Of a DNA stretch of 64,000 bases, positions 24,851 to 37,500 are shown piece by piece; positions within the stretch are counted from its first letter, which is position 1; every line of letters starts with the position of its first letter. Source of the stretch: Gymnorhina tibicen (lineage: Eukaryota > Chordata > Aves > Passeriformes > Artamidae); the NCBI GenBank assembly GCA_013399875.1, contig VXAZ01000995.1, positions 578,797 through 642,796 on the forward strand. Reading direction: 5' to 3'. The notes below the pieces were generated by a model. It searched no databases, was not told the origin of the DNA, and saw only the letters and a list, made by a program, of their open reading frames with translations. A program made the translations under genes and the position numbers.

Positions 24851-27800
24851 CTCTGAAAAATTCCAGAACTTTTAAAATAGTTTCAAAACCAGAGGTTTAA
24901 AATTGCACCAATATCTAAGCAAAATGAGTGTGGTTATATATAATTAATAATAATTCTTTGTAAATGACCACAGTTATAATATAATAACTACATTCTACAC
25001 AATTCTAATCAGTAACAAAATGAGATGGAAGGGAGATATTTATATAGGCAACCAAATTTGTCTGTTTTGGAAGTGAATAGTTCTATATTAACTATGTGAG
25101 TGCTAAACTGCTTTTATAGGATGTAGTAAAAATAACGGCTTAATTGAGAAATTCTGATAACGAATATGATAACTGAAAATAAAGTTTTTTCAGTGTATGC
25201 TAAAAAAAGAACCTTAATAAATATTTATTTACATAAATATTTGCATATTTTTCCTACTCAGTGAAGACAAAGCTTTTGGAGGGAATGGATGGGTGTTGGA
25301 TCACACTTAAGAGGAATTTCGTACTCTCCAATCTACTCAACAGATCAATAAGAGGTCTCAGCTAGTTCTGACCTCACCATGCAAAAGTCACACACTCAGG
25401 GGCTATTTGCCTTTTGTTTATGTATCCTTAAGAGAAGAGTACATTCCTGAGCAAAACTCTGATCTTGGGAAGAAACAAGATTAAGGGGAGAAAAAAAATG
25501 CCCTAATCCCCTCCTGCCTACTCCACATTTTCAACCCATGTCATACTAAGAAATGAAAGGTGCTTTTCAGAAACGATCATGTCTATATTCCTATAGAAAA
25601 ATGGATGTGTCAGGTGTTTGATATTGTGGAGTTTTTAGTGGAGGAGAACTGGATATTAAAGACACATTTTTGAAAGATTCAGGTTTTTGGGTTTTTTTAA
25701 AACTAAGAAAATAAAGCCTAATATTTTTAAGGGTCTTTATTAAAACGTATCCTTGTTTGATTGTGTGATGACAAAGTAAAATTTTCTAATACTGGGAAAA
25801 TAATTTTCCAGGCAGTTCTTACTGAGCTGTTGATAAGGATATATCAGCTGAGGATATACTGCATGGGCTAGTAGAACTGCTGAGTAGTCAATGAGAGAAT
25901 CTGCATCTAAATTACAGATAGAGTTTCTGATATAATGTTAAAAGTAGATTTCAAAAACACAAATCAAAATGTTGGTGTGTGAATGTATGGAAATCAAATA
26001 TGATTTTGTCTCCCTAAAATTTATGAATCACAGAAAAACAGAAGAACCTGAAAACAAAATGAAAATAATATACATTTTCATTTTATTTGGTTTTTAACTC
26101 TTTAAAGCAGTAAGCTCAGCATTTAAAGCTGAAAAATCTTACTCATAAGAAAGTGAAAGGTTGAGGAAAGCAGAAAATGATAAAACTAAAATGGAAAGAT
26201 TTCCTTGTCTTTATATCTCCGTCTACCTTTATAACCAATTTCAGGTTGTGAGGTATTGAGCTTTGAATATGTGAGAGGCCCAGGTGACACCACTAGTCTT
26301 GCTTACCAAATCATGAAACATACTTTGTCCTGCTACTGGTCTGTGGTTTGCTACTGGTTCAGGAAATGACATAATGAATAATGACATTACCTTAACTTCA
26401 GTTGTGGGCAACATTGATAAGAGAGAAGATTTCAACACATAGTGGCAAGAGCCTTATGTGTAGATCCTTCAATTTAATTCTAGAATAATTTTTGCATTGT
26501 GTACCTCATCAGTAGATTTCTATGTGATAGACTAGCCAAGACTATATGTGTTGGATAGGATCCATTTAATTCTTTAAATTATTATTTAAGAGGGCCTGGA
26601 AAAGGGTAGAGTCCTTGGCCTCCAGACCAGCATAGTTGGCTTTCTTCACTACTGGAACTCAGCCTGTAGCCAGGTTGCAGACTTTTACACTCATACTGTC
26701 TCAGTGACAGTATGTGTCCTTACATCCACCCTAACCTTCACGAAAAACAAAATTATTGAGTCTCCCCGCCCCAATCTATACTCTTCAAAACTCTTGCAAA
26801 ATCTTTAGAAAGGGGTTATTTGGTAGAAATGCTCTAAGTACAAGGTCTCTTCATGCTTTCCTATTGAAGTTATCTAAAAGTTCATGAGGATGCTGACAAG
26901 AAAGAAAGGATTATGACTCTACTGCTGGAAGATGAGAACACATCTAGGACAGAGGCAGACCTTCTGCAAGGCTTCCATATTCTATGGAAACCAACCAGCC
27001 TAGAGACTGCAGCATGAAATAAAACATGACTAAGGCATTATGCAATAGTCACAAGCTGAACCTTGAGAGAGAGCATTAGGAGGCAGATAGGTTTGACAGC
27101 AGAGACAAGGTTGCCTACAAAATGTAGCCACTAGCAAATTTAAAGCCTGTGATATCACCATCATGATCGCTATGGGTGAAAATTAAATACAAGTAGATGA
27201 CTACTAGGATGTCTATATGCTGTCCGGAAGCAAAGGTTGTACAGGAATATTGTCTGACATCTGGAAAAAAGCTCAGTAATACAATTTTGGCCAACATATT
27301 GTAAAGAAAGAACTCACGATATTTGCAGGAGAAAAATTCCTGATCAAAAGAACATTTGTTTGGATCTTCTGTGCATGTCAGAAAGACTGATTTAAGTAAC
27401 AGGAAGGACAAAAAACTTAAAGGGAAAGTTAGTCTGATTTGAGCCCACTTTCATAGAAGGAAAACAGATAGAATAAGTGGTTGGCCCCTTACAGTGATGA
27501 GCTTTCTTAACCCCTCTTGGGTTATGGAAAACAGAAATAGTCTTTTCATATCTGCCTAATTTAACCATAAGGAACAATAGGAATCCCACAGAAAATTGCC
27601 ATAAAAGGAAAAATAAAAAAGCCCCAAAGAAGGATTCATCGTTTAAGACAGTCACTAATTCTATAATAAGGAAGCCACCATGAACTGAAGCTGAACACAG
27701 CGTAGAAATACTGAAGCTATTGAGATGATTTTTCCTGAGCACCTAATGTGAACTTACCATGACACTTACCATGTGAACTATGACATGAACTGATGTTATT

Positions 27801-29889
27801 TCTGTCTCTTAGGTTTACCAGCAACTGATAGAAGGGGTCAAGATAATATTCTTGGTCCCTTTACATCGTAAACTTCTCACTGGATCCCATCTGAGGTTAA
27901 CATTGAAACGTGTGGTTGTTTGGCTGCCTGGTTGTTGAAAGCTATCTCTTGATTTGCTGTCCTCCGGAAGAGGTTTTTATATTCTCTGTTGGAGAGTAGT
28001 GTTCTGCAGAAATCTGACATAGGATCCAAATATTAAACCCTTGCTTGCTCTCTAATGACAACATAATATTTATCTGCTATATAAATCTATATATAGCCTT
28101 TATGGCTCATTGACATCCCAGTATGTACTGTTGGTTGCTTTTAGTTTCCAAAGATTTTATCCTTGTGGCTTAGGAATGCACAATCACATTGCCAATACAA
28201 GTGGAAAATGTAACTTGAGTAACATTATATTTCTTGCTTACTTTAATACAGGGAGACTTGGATCTCAGTAGCTTCACAAGCAGAATAGTAAAATCCTCAT
28301 TATTATACTTAAAATATTTGAATTTTCAGTCAGATATAATCAGAAAATAACCCCATGGCTACTATTTAATCAGATGTGAAAGCACACGAGTAAAATGACT
28401 TTGTAGGTTTTTTGTGGAATACAGTTAATAAACCTCTCTTATTTGGTCACCTTCCCTTGTGCTGTCATAAACAGTCTTATCCCAGATGCAAAGATCTTTC
28501 TTGTTCGAAAATACGTATGAACTTGTGATCTGCAAAATGATGAGAGAAATTTGCTTTCTTATTCTGAAATTTCTTGTTTTTTTTAACAATCGTTATTTAT
28601 TAGATACTTATTAGATGGTTGCAGCCTCACTAGTAATTTTATAAATTTAGCATTACTTGTCACCTGCAAAGAGTAAATGGCTGACAAAGTGGGGCAAAGT
28701 TACAGCAAAGTGTTTGCTGTAACACAGAAAGGTCTGCAGTATGTGGTTATATGTTGGGATTCTCCAACTCTGCTTTCTTCTTTCCCCAGTGAGATTTTGC
28801 TAACTCTTCCTTAGAAGCCAAGAAGCTAGCAGTGCTTGAAGAAATTAGTATTTTAATAGTAACAAGTTTTTCCTTTCAGGCTATCTAAGAACATCACTTT
28901 GTACAGATATTTGTATTGGCAGGGGTCTCAAACTTGCACAATCATCACTTCCTTAAGACTTCTGGCATTCAGGCGTGGCTTTAGCTCTGTCTTTTAAATG
29001 AGTGGAAATAGGGATTCCTGTATAAGAATGAAATGTAATTGAGAGTCTGGAGTCAAATGTGTGTGTCCTGACTTCCACAGTCATGCTGGAAACTCAGCCA
29101 CAGGAGGGGCTTAATCATAACACCAGCCACAAGGGACCATTGGTCTCCCTTGCCATCTTAATCAAGACACCAAGCAGAGGAGCCTGAGGACTCTGAGGAA
29201 GAGAAGCTGAATTGGCTTAGAGCTGAAATATAATGAGCAGGCATAGCCTCTGTAATTCTTTTAGCTGAAAACCTCACTGTCTTAGTGAATAAGATTGGTG
29301 TATTACATTCTATTAAAACTAATTGTCTACAAGACTCGTAGGGTAAAATAATATTATTTTAACATTTTTGGCTCTAAGACTGTCCTTATACCTTTAAATA
29401 TAAAGATTATTTCTTGGAAAAGTGATTAGAATATTAAAACTCTATAAAAGTAGGCATTAGCTGATGATCCTGTCATTATGTTGAGTATCCATGGATTCAC
29501 CTCAGCACACCTCATGATTTCACAAAGGCTATTATCTCATGGCTATATCCTCTTCTTCTGAGCTTATTACTTTAAATAAAAAATGTTAATGGTTTCTGAG
29601 AAGCTCATGATGAGAAATGGAGAATTTCTTAACAAAGAAGCATGCTTTCCAAATTTCAAAGCTTGCATTAAACTTTCCAGCAAATGCCTGAAATTCTCAA
29701 TTGGCCAATAATATTGCAAGGTGAATTCAGCCTTCTTTTATACAGAGCTGCCATTTGGATATGCTTTATTATTATTTATTAAATTACAGTGCTGCACGTT
29801 ATGCATAGCAATTACATAGGAATGTGCATTATGCTTTCACATACAGGGAGAACAGAATGAAATTATAAATTCTGAATCATAAAGGGGGT
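24851..29889. other. Unique noncoding DNA
   Basis: Five kilobases of AT-rich sequence without a recognisable gene or transposon. The largest open frame (minus, 27392-27742, 116 codons) is Phe/Leu-rich and has no family resemblance. A strong hairpin is listed separately at 26687-26719. 24900-25260 is especially AT-rich. Confidence 0.55.
26687..26719. repeat. Short inverted repeat (hairpin)
   Basis: CATACTGTC (26692-26700) and GACAGTATG (26706-26714) form a perfect 9-bp stem around the loop TCAGT. One mismatch further out, ACAC and GTGT extend it by 4 bp. The structure is visible directly. A function as a structured RNA is not shown, and there is no transcript evidence. Confidence 0.7.
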
Positions 29890-29935
29890 CAGACAGGATG
29901 ATCTAAAAGCTCCTTCTGACCTTAAAATGAGGTCA
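29890..29935 (+). mobile_element. Ancient CR1-like 3'-end relic
   Basis: GGTCAGACAGGATGATCTAA followed by GCTCCTTCTGACCTTAAAAT matches the form of an old CR1 tail (a GGT-GGACTAGATGATC-like block, then CCTTCTGGCCTTAAAATC), as seen in older sauropsid CR1 groups. Only about 45 bases are recognisable, so the family call is tentative. Confidence 0.55.
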
Positions 29936-32900
29936 CACATTGATCTTGGAATAATGGGTACATGGGTAGAGGAAGTGATGGACAATTTTAAAATCTGAAG
30001 AGCAGACAGAATGGCATGTAAATATTTGGCTCTATTGCATGTATAACCCTGTACTGGGGAGTGAAGAGAGCTGAATGCTTTTGAGTGAGTCATGAGCAAA
30101 CAAGAAGGAGCAGGTGTTTAGATGGAATTTAGGCCTTTGCAATAGGACCGCTAGTCCTTTGCAGACTGTTGGCACTCATAACAAAGGCTTTGGGTGCCAG
30201 TGAACAACAGTTTCCAGTAGTAATCTACATCCTTTCAGAGATACTCCAAGACCCTCCTCTCTTTAATCCCCTAGATCAGTGGAAGTTGGGACTCCTTAGT
30301 CTCAGACCATATCCTTTTGACTTGCATGTTTCTTCTCTGCTTTCAAATCCTTTCAGAGCTACAGAAGTAGTATCTTCTGGGCTCTTTGCACATAGTAGTG
30401 CAAGCTACAGGGAACCCATAAAATTATTTGGGAGTATGCCAAACATAATCACAATCCAGAACCATCACAATAGATGGAATCCAGAGGTGAGTCAGAGGGT
30501 ATGAGTACTGGCAATATTTTTAGTTAGTCCAGCCTTGAAGAAACCATGCACAAAGCTCTTGGCAATCAATTAAAACAATTTGAGGGGAGGAGTAATCAGA
30601 CTGTAACTTTTCCTGGAAGGCAGTAAAAGGAGGATAAACTGGTGGAGATGAGGAGACCACACTGTTGACAGCATGGCCAGTTCTGACATAATCACTGCAT
30701 TTTGTTCTTCTTAGTCACAAAACAAAAAGGCAAACATCCCCTCCCTCCCCCCCACCCCTAAATTAACCAACCTACCTGGACATATGGAGAAGAAATATCA
30801 GTGCAAACTTTACTGCTACAGAGAAATATACCCTAAAAAATTAAGTCCCCAGGGGTACTGAGATGTTATTACTTACTAGGGCTAGTAAAGAAGGGAGAGA
30901 AGGCAGAGGTATTATATTTTGCAGGTGATAAGCCTATTCAGGCAAGAAAGTATATCAGCCAGGGAGTAGAAGAGAACTGGCACACACTGTGCACTAAGAA
31001 TGATGCTGGCAAAGGCCTAACTGAGTGAAAGCCAGAGTGGCTCAGTGTGCTGGATTTCTGTTGCTGCAAATAAAAAATCTGTTAAAAAAGGCATTAGTGA
31101 ATTTCAGGGAACTTGTCAATGAGATTTCCTGCTAGAATATTGAAGGATGATTATGTTACACTGAAGAAAGAAGAATTTAATAGCATTCATTATAAATAAG
31201 GAAAACAGACCTTAACATTAAGAAATGTTTCAGCTACCTGAGAAATGTTCCTTGGTCTTGTAATTCTGAGAAATTCTGAGAAGTTCTCTTTCTCTAAACA
31301 GGGAGGTGAGCTGAGCATAACATACCTTCCTAAGCAATGCCACCTTTTTCCAGCTGACATCTTTACAAAACTTTTATCAATTTCTCTCCATTTGCCTTGC
31401 CAACGTCACGCTGGATATATGAGAAATATGGACTATGCTGACTAATCTTTTGGCTAGTCTCCTCAAATAGAGAATCAATAAATTAATAAAATGGAGGGGA
31501 CAAAAAGAGATGGAACTTGCCGTAGGAAAATATCTATCTAAGCAGCATTTAATAAAACACTAAGATTTTTAGCACAGGAAGTGGATGGTCCTTGCACTTT
31601 AATGTGACCCCTCCTCCTGCATGTGTGGGCGGAGTAACACTGCTCTGTGTATGATCAACAGAGATCTGTCTGCTCTTGGGAGACAATCATAGCATCATAA
31701 CCTGCAGTTTATGGGCATTCAAGACATAACTGATGATGAAATAACTGCAACATAGACTACTCACAAAGCAGGAATTGAAATGTGTTTTTCCTGTGGTTAT
31801 GATGAGCTGACCTGGGAAGGATGAAGGTGTCTTAGTCAGTTGGAACAACAGTCTGGAACAAGGACAGATACCTTCACCAGAAAAGATGGGCACTACAATG
31901 CCAATGCATCACAAAAAAAGTAGGACTGAGAATTCTGTTTTACCTATTTCACTTTGCTTTATGTTGTCAATTCCTACTTGTGTAGCCAGTCAGAACAAGG
32001 ACTAGAAGGTTAGGATGTGATGAGATATTTGATCTCTCCTTCACTTCTGAAAAACTAAGTAGCTGCTCAGCAGCACATGACAGACTTGCTTTGAATGCAT
32101 TAGTAAAGATGTTGTTGACATATAGCTTGTGATTGTTACCCACTATAAGCACATTAAAGGCATATCAGCATGGTATAATGCTGTACCCTACAGCAATACT
32201 CTAGGCATCTATTCACAGAGCTCTAGTGTTAAGAGTTAAAATCTAGATTCAGAAGGGAGTCAGAATGTAAAGCTCACAATCCCTGCAGCATTCACTGCAG
32301 TATTTTGGAGTGCCAGTATAGAAGGCTAAAGATACATGGGAAGAAAGTATTAGGGAAACTCAATAAATTCATCCAGTCCTTGGAAAGGTATGACATGCAC
32401 AGATTTTCCATTCAAGGAAGTTTAAACCAGGGACATACTTAAGACTCTAACGAAGATAAAGTGACAGATGCTGTTTAAACTTAAGGCATAAGGGGAGTGT
32501 AGGAAACCTTTTCACATAAGGGCCCATAGCTTCAATGTTGTATGAAGTTCTAACCTGGATCCAGAAAGATGTAAATATATCACAGCTTGGGTAGTCATAG
32601 GAAAATTAGTTGTGCAACCTCTCCCCTCAAGCCAGGACAGAGTTCTTTTTTCCATCCTTATCCAAATGTAGGGTGTCAAATCTGAGTCCTGTGCACAATT
32701 TCTTGTGTTCATATTCTGATAAAGAGACAACAGAACACTCAGAAATATTTTCTGGTACAGTCTTCTCAATATCTGTCTGTATCAAAGACTTTTTAAAACA
32801 GTACTGATGAGGTCTATACCACAGACTTGTTAAGAATATATGCAAACCTGTTGTCCTGAAACTAAGCATTTGCACAAGACGTTATCACACATTTATGTAA

Positions 32901-34129
32901 ACCTGAAAGTTTCTGCTCTGAAGGAGAGGGTGTTACAGGGTCAGAAAAGGGCAGGGAGGGCTGGTTACCAGAGAGAAAATGATGTCATGGCTGAGCTAGT
33001 ATTTCAAAGATGGTCAGACTTTCCTGTAGAGGGTTAATTTTACAACTTCTTAAGTTCCTCAGTTCATCCATTAAAGCACATTTCTGTGTTCAGATGATAC
33101 ATTAATAGCTGAAACTCTTGCCATACCCAGACCCAGAAAAAAGATCTGGCAAATCTGTAGGCACTGCAGTAAACAGTTCCTAACATTTTCTGCTTGGGTG
33201 GGGTGAGGAAAGACCTTGCACTTCAGTCTGAAATGTAGACTAGTTCTGTAAATTCAAACTCTCCACTTAGGTTCCTGTTGGGACTTCACAGAGTACTTGC
33301 TTTCTTTCATGCTAGATTTATTTGAATGACCTTATTATGGAAAATGGGATTTTATATCTCAGTGCCCATTACATTATTTTTTTTTATTTGTTACAATGAA
33401 AACATTTCATTAAAGCCCTTATTGAATAGCTAAGTGTGAATCTTGGGAATGAATAAAAGTCATTTATTGAATCAGCCCTCACTGGAGCTAAGAAAGCATG
33501 TACAGCTGCAGAACTATGAAATACTCAGTGCACTTTGAGTTTCATAGGAAAATGCTACAAAACCCAGCTCAAGTTTACTTTTAAAATAAATAAATGAAGG
33601 GCCCAAGTTGTTCCATTTCAGGGCCAGCCTTCATCCTTTCTGTGAAGAAAAATAGTACCTCCTAGGTGGAGGGGAGATGAAGTCACTGCTACATCCCATC
33701 TGTGACTGTTAGATGCCATCCTCACTCTGGCAGCCTTCCTTGCAAGGATGAAGGGAGTGGACTTTTCAGCTCCTGGACCTTGCTTGTCCTTGAGGGGAAG
33801 CAGGTAGTCATCAGGATCTGTTTCCCCCAAAAGAGAAGATAGAGCCACTGTTGCCTGTGCCATGGAAATTCAATTGCCACTGTACCATGGAAATTCAAAT
33901 CATAATCTCCCTCTGCCCTCCAATTAATTAGATTATTAGAATCATTCTGAAGCTTTAACTTATACTATAATTCAGTTCTTTCCTCTTTTAAAATTATTTA
34001 AAGTCAAAATGCAGATGTAGGAAATTCAAATGCACTTAAAGATCAGGGATTTTAATTTGGGGTCATTATTGGTGTACACTGTGGTTGTATTTCAGCAGCT
34101 AAAGGAAGGGGAACAGACTTTGCTCCTTG
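29936..34129. other. Unique noncoding DNA
   Basis: No gene recognised. 30736-30759 is C-rich (CCCCTCCCTCCCCCCCACCCC). Overlapping frames on both strands at 32512-32875 and a minus frame at 33618-33863 have fairly protein-like composition but no recognisable family, splice context or repeat source, so I do not call them genes. Confidence 0.5.
33844..33899. repeat. Imperfect tandem duplication
   Basis: Two adjacent units share GCCACTGT near the start and CCATGGAAATTCAA at the end: 33844-33875 and 33876-33899. The second lacks an inner stretch of 7 or 8 bases. This is a local duplication followed by deletion, or the reverse. Confidence 0.8.
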
Positions 34130-34180
34130 CTACCCCACTGTAAATCTAGAGAAACTCCACTGATTTCAGTGGCATTTATT
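34130..34180. repeat. Decayed ancient amniote interspersed repeat
   Basis: CTGTAAATCTAGAGAAACTC and then CACTGATTTCAGTGGCA match the form TAAATCTGGAGTAACTCCATTGACTTCAATGG, which recurs in sauropsid genomes. The ACTGATTTCAGT core is itself a near-palindrome. I recognise the pattern but not a certain family name. Confidence 0.5.
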
Positions 34181-37100
34181 CTTGAATTACCCTGGCTTAG
34201 TTGACAGCAGAGTATGGCTGACTGTGACTCCATAGAGACATAGACTGTTTATATGTTGAGTCTATTGTTGATTAAATATGCACACAAATGCAACAAGCCA
34301 TCAGTCAAAGAAATCGCATTTGCTCTGCTGCCAGGATATAAACTAAAATCCTGAAAAGAGAATGTATTCCTCTGATATACTGAATGATACAATTTCAATA
34401 GAAATCATTGCTCCACATTATTTTAATGTGATTAGTGCCTGTGAAAGGCACTGAATTGGAAATGGATGTCCTCTGTTCGCTGATTAAAAACCAAAGAAAC
34501 TCTCAGCTGGTGTCTCTACACTGTTCTACCAGTCTTCCTGGTCTAAGGGTCTCCTATGACAAACAGGAGATTTCCTTTGCCATTGCTGCTTAGTCTGAGG
34601 AGCACACAAACAAGAAACCAGCTTTATTTCAAACAGCTTTCCTGAGATATGAATGTTGGCCCATTGCATTTTTTATGATCTGGACTGCTGTAGCAGCACT
34701 CAGGTGCTCTCAAGTTGTTTCAGGTCTGATCTTGGGATCAAAAATTGGAAGTTCAGCCAAGCACTATTAAATAAACTTCCAGTACTTAAATGTCTAGGTA
34801 CAACCTATGCATAATATGTCTACTTCTTACTGGCAGGAGTAACTTTCTTCAATGTCCATATACTTTCAGTCAATGCTCAAAATATTTTATGTGAGACTTA
34901 TCACAAGAATTATAGATAGATATGGTTAGGTAGATCCTATCTGCTCTGCCCAATTCTAATTACAAGATTCACAGATTCTCCTGTGCATCTTTGGCATCTT
35001 GTAGCGTTTTGGTTTCAGAGATATTGCTATAAAGTCTAACTGAAAATATTCATGATAAAGAGGCAAGATGAATAGTCAAATATCTTTCCAGCTCTGAGCA
35101 TCCTAGTAATCAATATTTTTCTGAGGACATTTGAATACATTGCATTTAGCAGTACATGAATAGTGACAATGATATAGCACTTGGATGTAGTACTGACTTA
35201 ATATGTGTTTCTTGTTTATTTACAGATGTCTTGATTCTGCATCATTTTGATCACTCATTCAAGGTACTTGGAATTCATACTCAGCTGATTCTTTAAGTTT
35301 GTGAAAATCTGGTCCTTTGTGGGGTTGGGTGCAAAGGTCAGCATGTTCCTATATAGAATTTTGGTGAAGAAAAAGGGCAAATATTTCACAGATACCCTCC
35401 TAAGGATCTGTCTCTTGTCTTTCTTTTTTGCACCTTGATTGGTACCTTTATTTTATAGGTTAATTTTTTCTGTTCTTATTGACGTGTAATATTTATGAGT
35501 AACTTCACTGACTCAGTAGAACTCTTTAGGGAATGAGCTGTAGCATGCCATTTAAAAAAAAATGATAAAATCCAGCCATGCACTAGGTTTAATACTCTTA
35601 CTGGCAATGAATGAACACCACTACAGTTATTAGCCATAGTTTTTTTGCATAAATTCAAAATATGTTGCCATTGACTACATTAATAATAAGGGCAAGTACT
35701 AATTTTGTTATTTAGAACAAAAGAAAAAGAAAAGGATAAAAAAAAAGCTGTCTGAGATTCAATTTCCTACCAGTGTATTCTCTGGACTGCTGGCACACAA
35801 AGGTTAAAGAAACCTGGAACTGAAGTAGTAAATGATGTCAGCAGTTAGCACATTATCATTTTTGCTCATCTATTCATCTAAAGTGCAGAGCAGATAACTT
35901 AAACGATCATCTTCAGTACAAAAAAAGAGAGAGTTCAAGGCATTGTCAAGGAGCCATTCAGCTTTGGCTCTTAATTAAAGTAAACACAGTAAAAAACATT
36001 TCCATTAAAAGAGAGAGTTTTAACCTCTCATAACAATCTGACCACATTCAAATGAGGGTGGAATGCATGCCACCTCATGGGAAGAGCATGCAGTATAAAA
36101 TTTTGCCAGTATAGTGGCTGCCAATAAAAGATATTGTGATTTTCATTACACTGTGCTCATTTATCATTGGAAAAATGCAAGGATGAGATCTTCCATACAA
36201 GTTCAGACATATGCCCTTGAGAGCTACAGAATGACTTTCAATGCAATTCCAAATGTTAATATCCCCACAGGAATGCAGATCCAACAGAGGAACCTACTAT
36301 TCTATGTAGCCATCATATTCACCTCAGTGAGTGAACATCATGCATCAGTGTGGCTTGATACTGTGATTAGCTGCTTTGGGGCTGTGCTGAATAATCAGTA
36401 GGATTTACAGTTCTTCCTTCGGCTCCAGGGTTTTTTATGGGAAGATTCTCGTATTCTCATAAAAAATTATGATTTTTTATTATTTTTATTTATATATATA
36501 TATATGCCACAAAACAATGTAACATAGAACTCAATATTTTACTGATTTGTTTTTAAACAATTTTTCTTTTACATTATACCAAGGATTAAGTGAGAGATCT
36601 TAACAAGGATATAGAGAGAGAGTGGTGGGAACTCCATTGCCACAGGATAATAGACAGAAGTGTGGGCAGAAACATGTTGTCCTTACACAGCTCTTGCATG
36701 TCATATCCAAATTATTTGGCTTGCTTCTGGTGAACTTCTTACCAGATAGGTATTGGCAATTTTGGAACAACTATTGCTTGAAAAGAAAGCATTGTTCTCT
36801 TCAAGAGAGGAATAGTACTCAATGTAATATACAGACCAGTTTTATTTATCCCAAATTTATGGGATAAAAATTAGAAAAATTAAAATTTCAAAGTTTGGCT
36901 TGAATTTAAGAGACATTAACATTCTGTACACTTTCTGAAAGGAAGCTAATCAAGAGAATGATACTTAGTACTTTTATCAAAAAATGCACTATAGAAATGC
37001 AGAGTCAAGGAAAACAAATACAAAACAACCTCACCTTACCTGAGACAGAAGTTTTTTATTTAAAGGCAGATGAATAAAGTGTTAGTTATATTTGAACTGT

Positions 37101-37378
37101 CAAGGGAGAGAGTTGCTGAGTCCCTACAAAGGTATCTTGAAGTTTTATGATAAATGTTCAGATAAGGACAAAGGTATTGAAAGAAACTGGATGATATTTA
37201 TATTTACTTCATTTGCCTTGCTTTCGGCAAGAAAGTAATAATTTTTTTTTTTAAATGGTGCTAAATACAAGAAAGGTGCATAGCTGGTGATATCTCTATG
37301 TGCTAGTTAGGCAAGTCTGGGACAGATTTATCAGAATGGTTCAGGGAATCCACAGCACCTATTTACTCTACTATCTAA
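34181..37378. other. Unique noncoding DNA
   Basis: No gene recognised. 34250-34480 is evenly AT-rich and free of repeats, with motifs such as TTTTAATGTGATTAGTG, and could be conserved noncoding sequence. A (TA)7 tract lies at 36491-36505. The plus and minus frames at 36075-36401 have no family resemblance. Confidence 0.5.
36491..36505. repeat. TA dinucleotide repeat
   Basis: Fifteen bases of perfect TATATA within a T/A-rich context (36470-36510). Short microsatellite. Confidence 0.9.
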
Positions 37379-37500
37379 TGGTCTGATCCTTCAAACATTT
37401 ATGCTTGGATTAATGGCAGAATGACAATCACACTGAGTTGGTGGGATTACCTTCCACTGAACACCAGAATGAGTGTTGGCAGGACTTGGTCCTAAATCCC
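37379..37500. repeat. Ancient amniote palindromic interspersed repeat
   Basis: The left end reads GGTCTGATCCTTCAAACATT. The right end reads GTTGGCAGGACTTGGTCC, whose reverse complement (GGACCAAGTCCTGCCAAC) matches the left end in part. Length and terminal motif agree with the element at 20765-20893, so both look like decayed copies of one old palindromic family. No coding capacity. Confidence 0.5.

Noticed and set aside
32512..32875. Overlapping frames on both strands (65-85 codons)
   Set aside because: Mutually antisense frames cannot all be genes, and none has a recognisable family.
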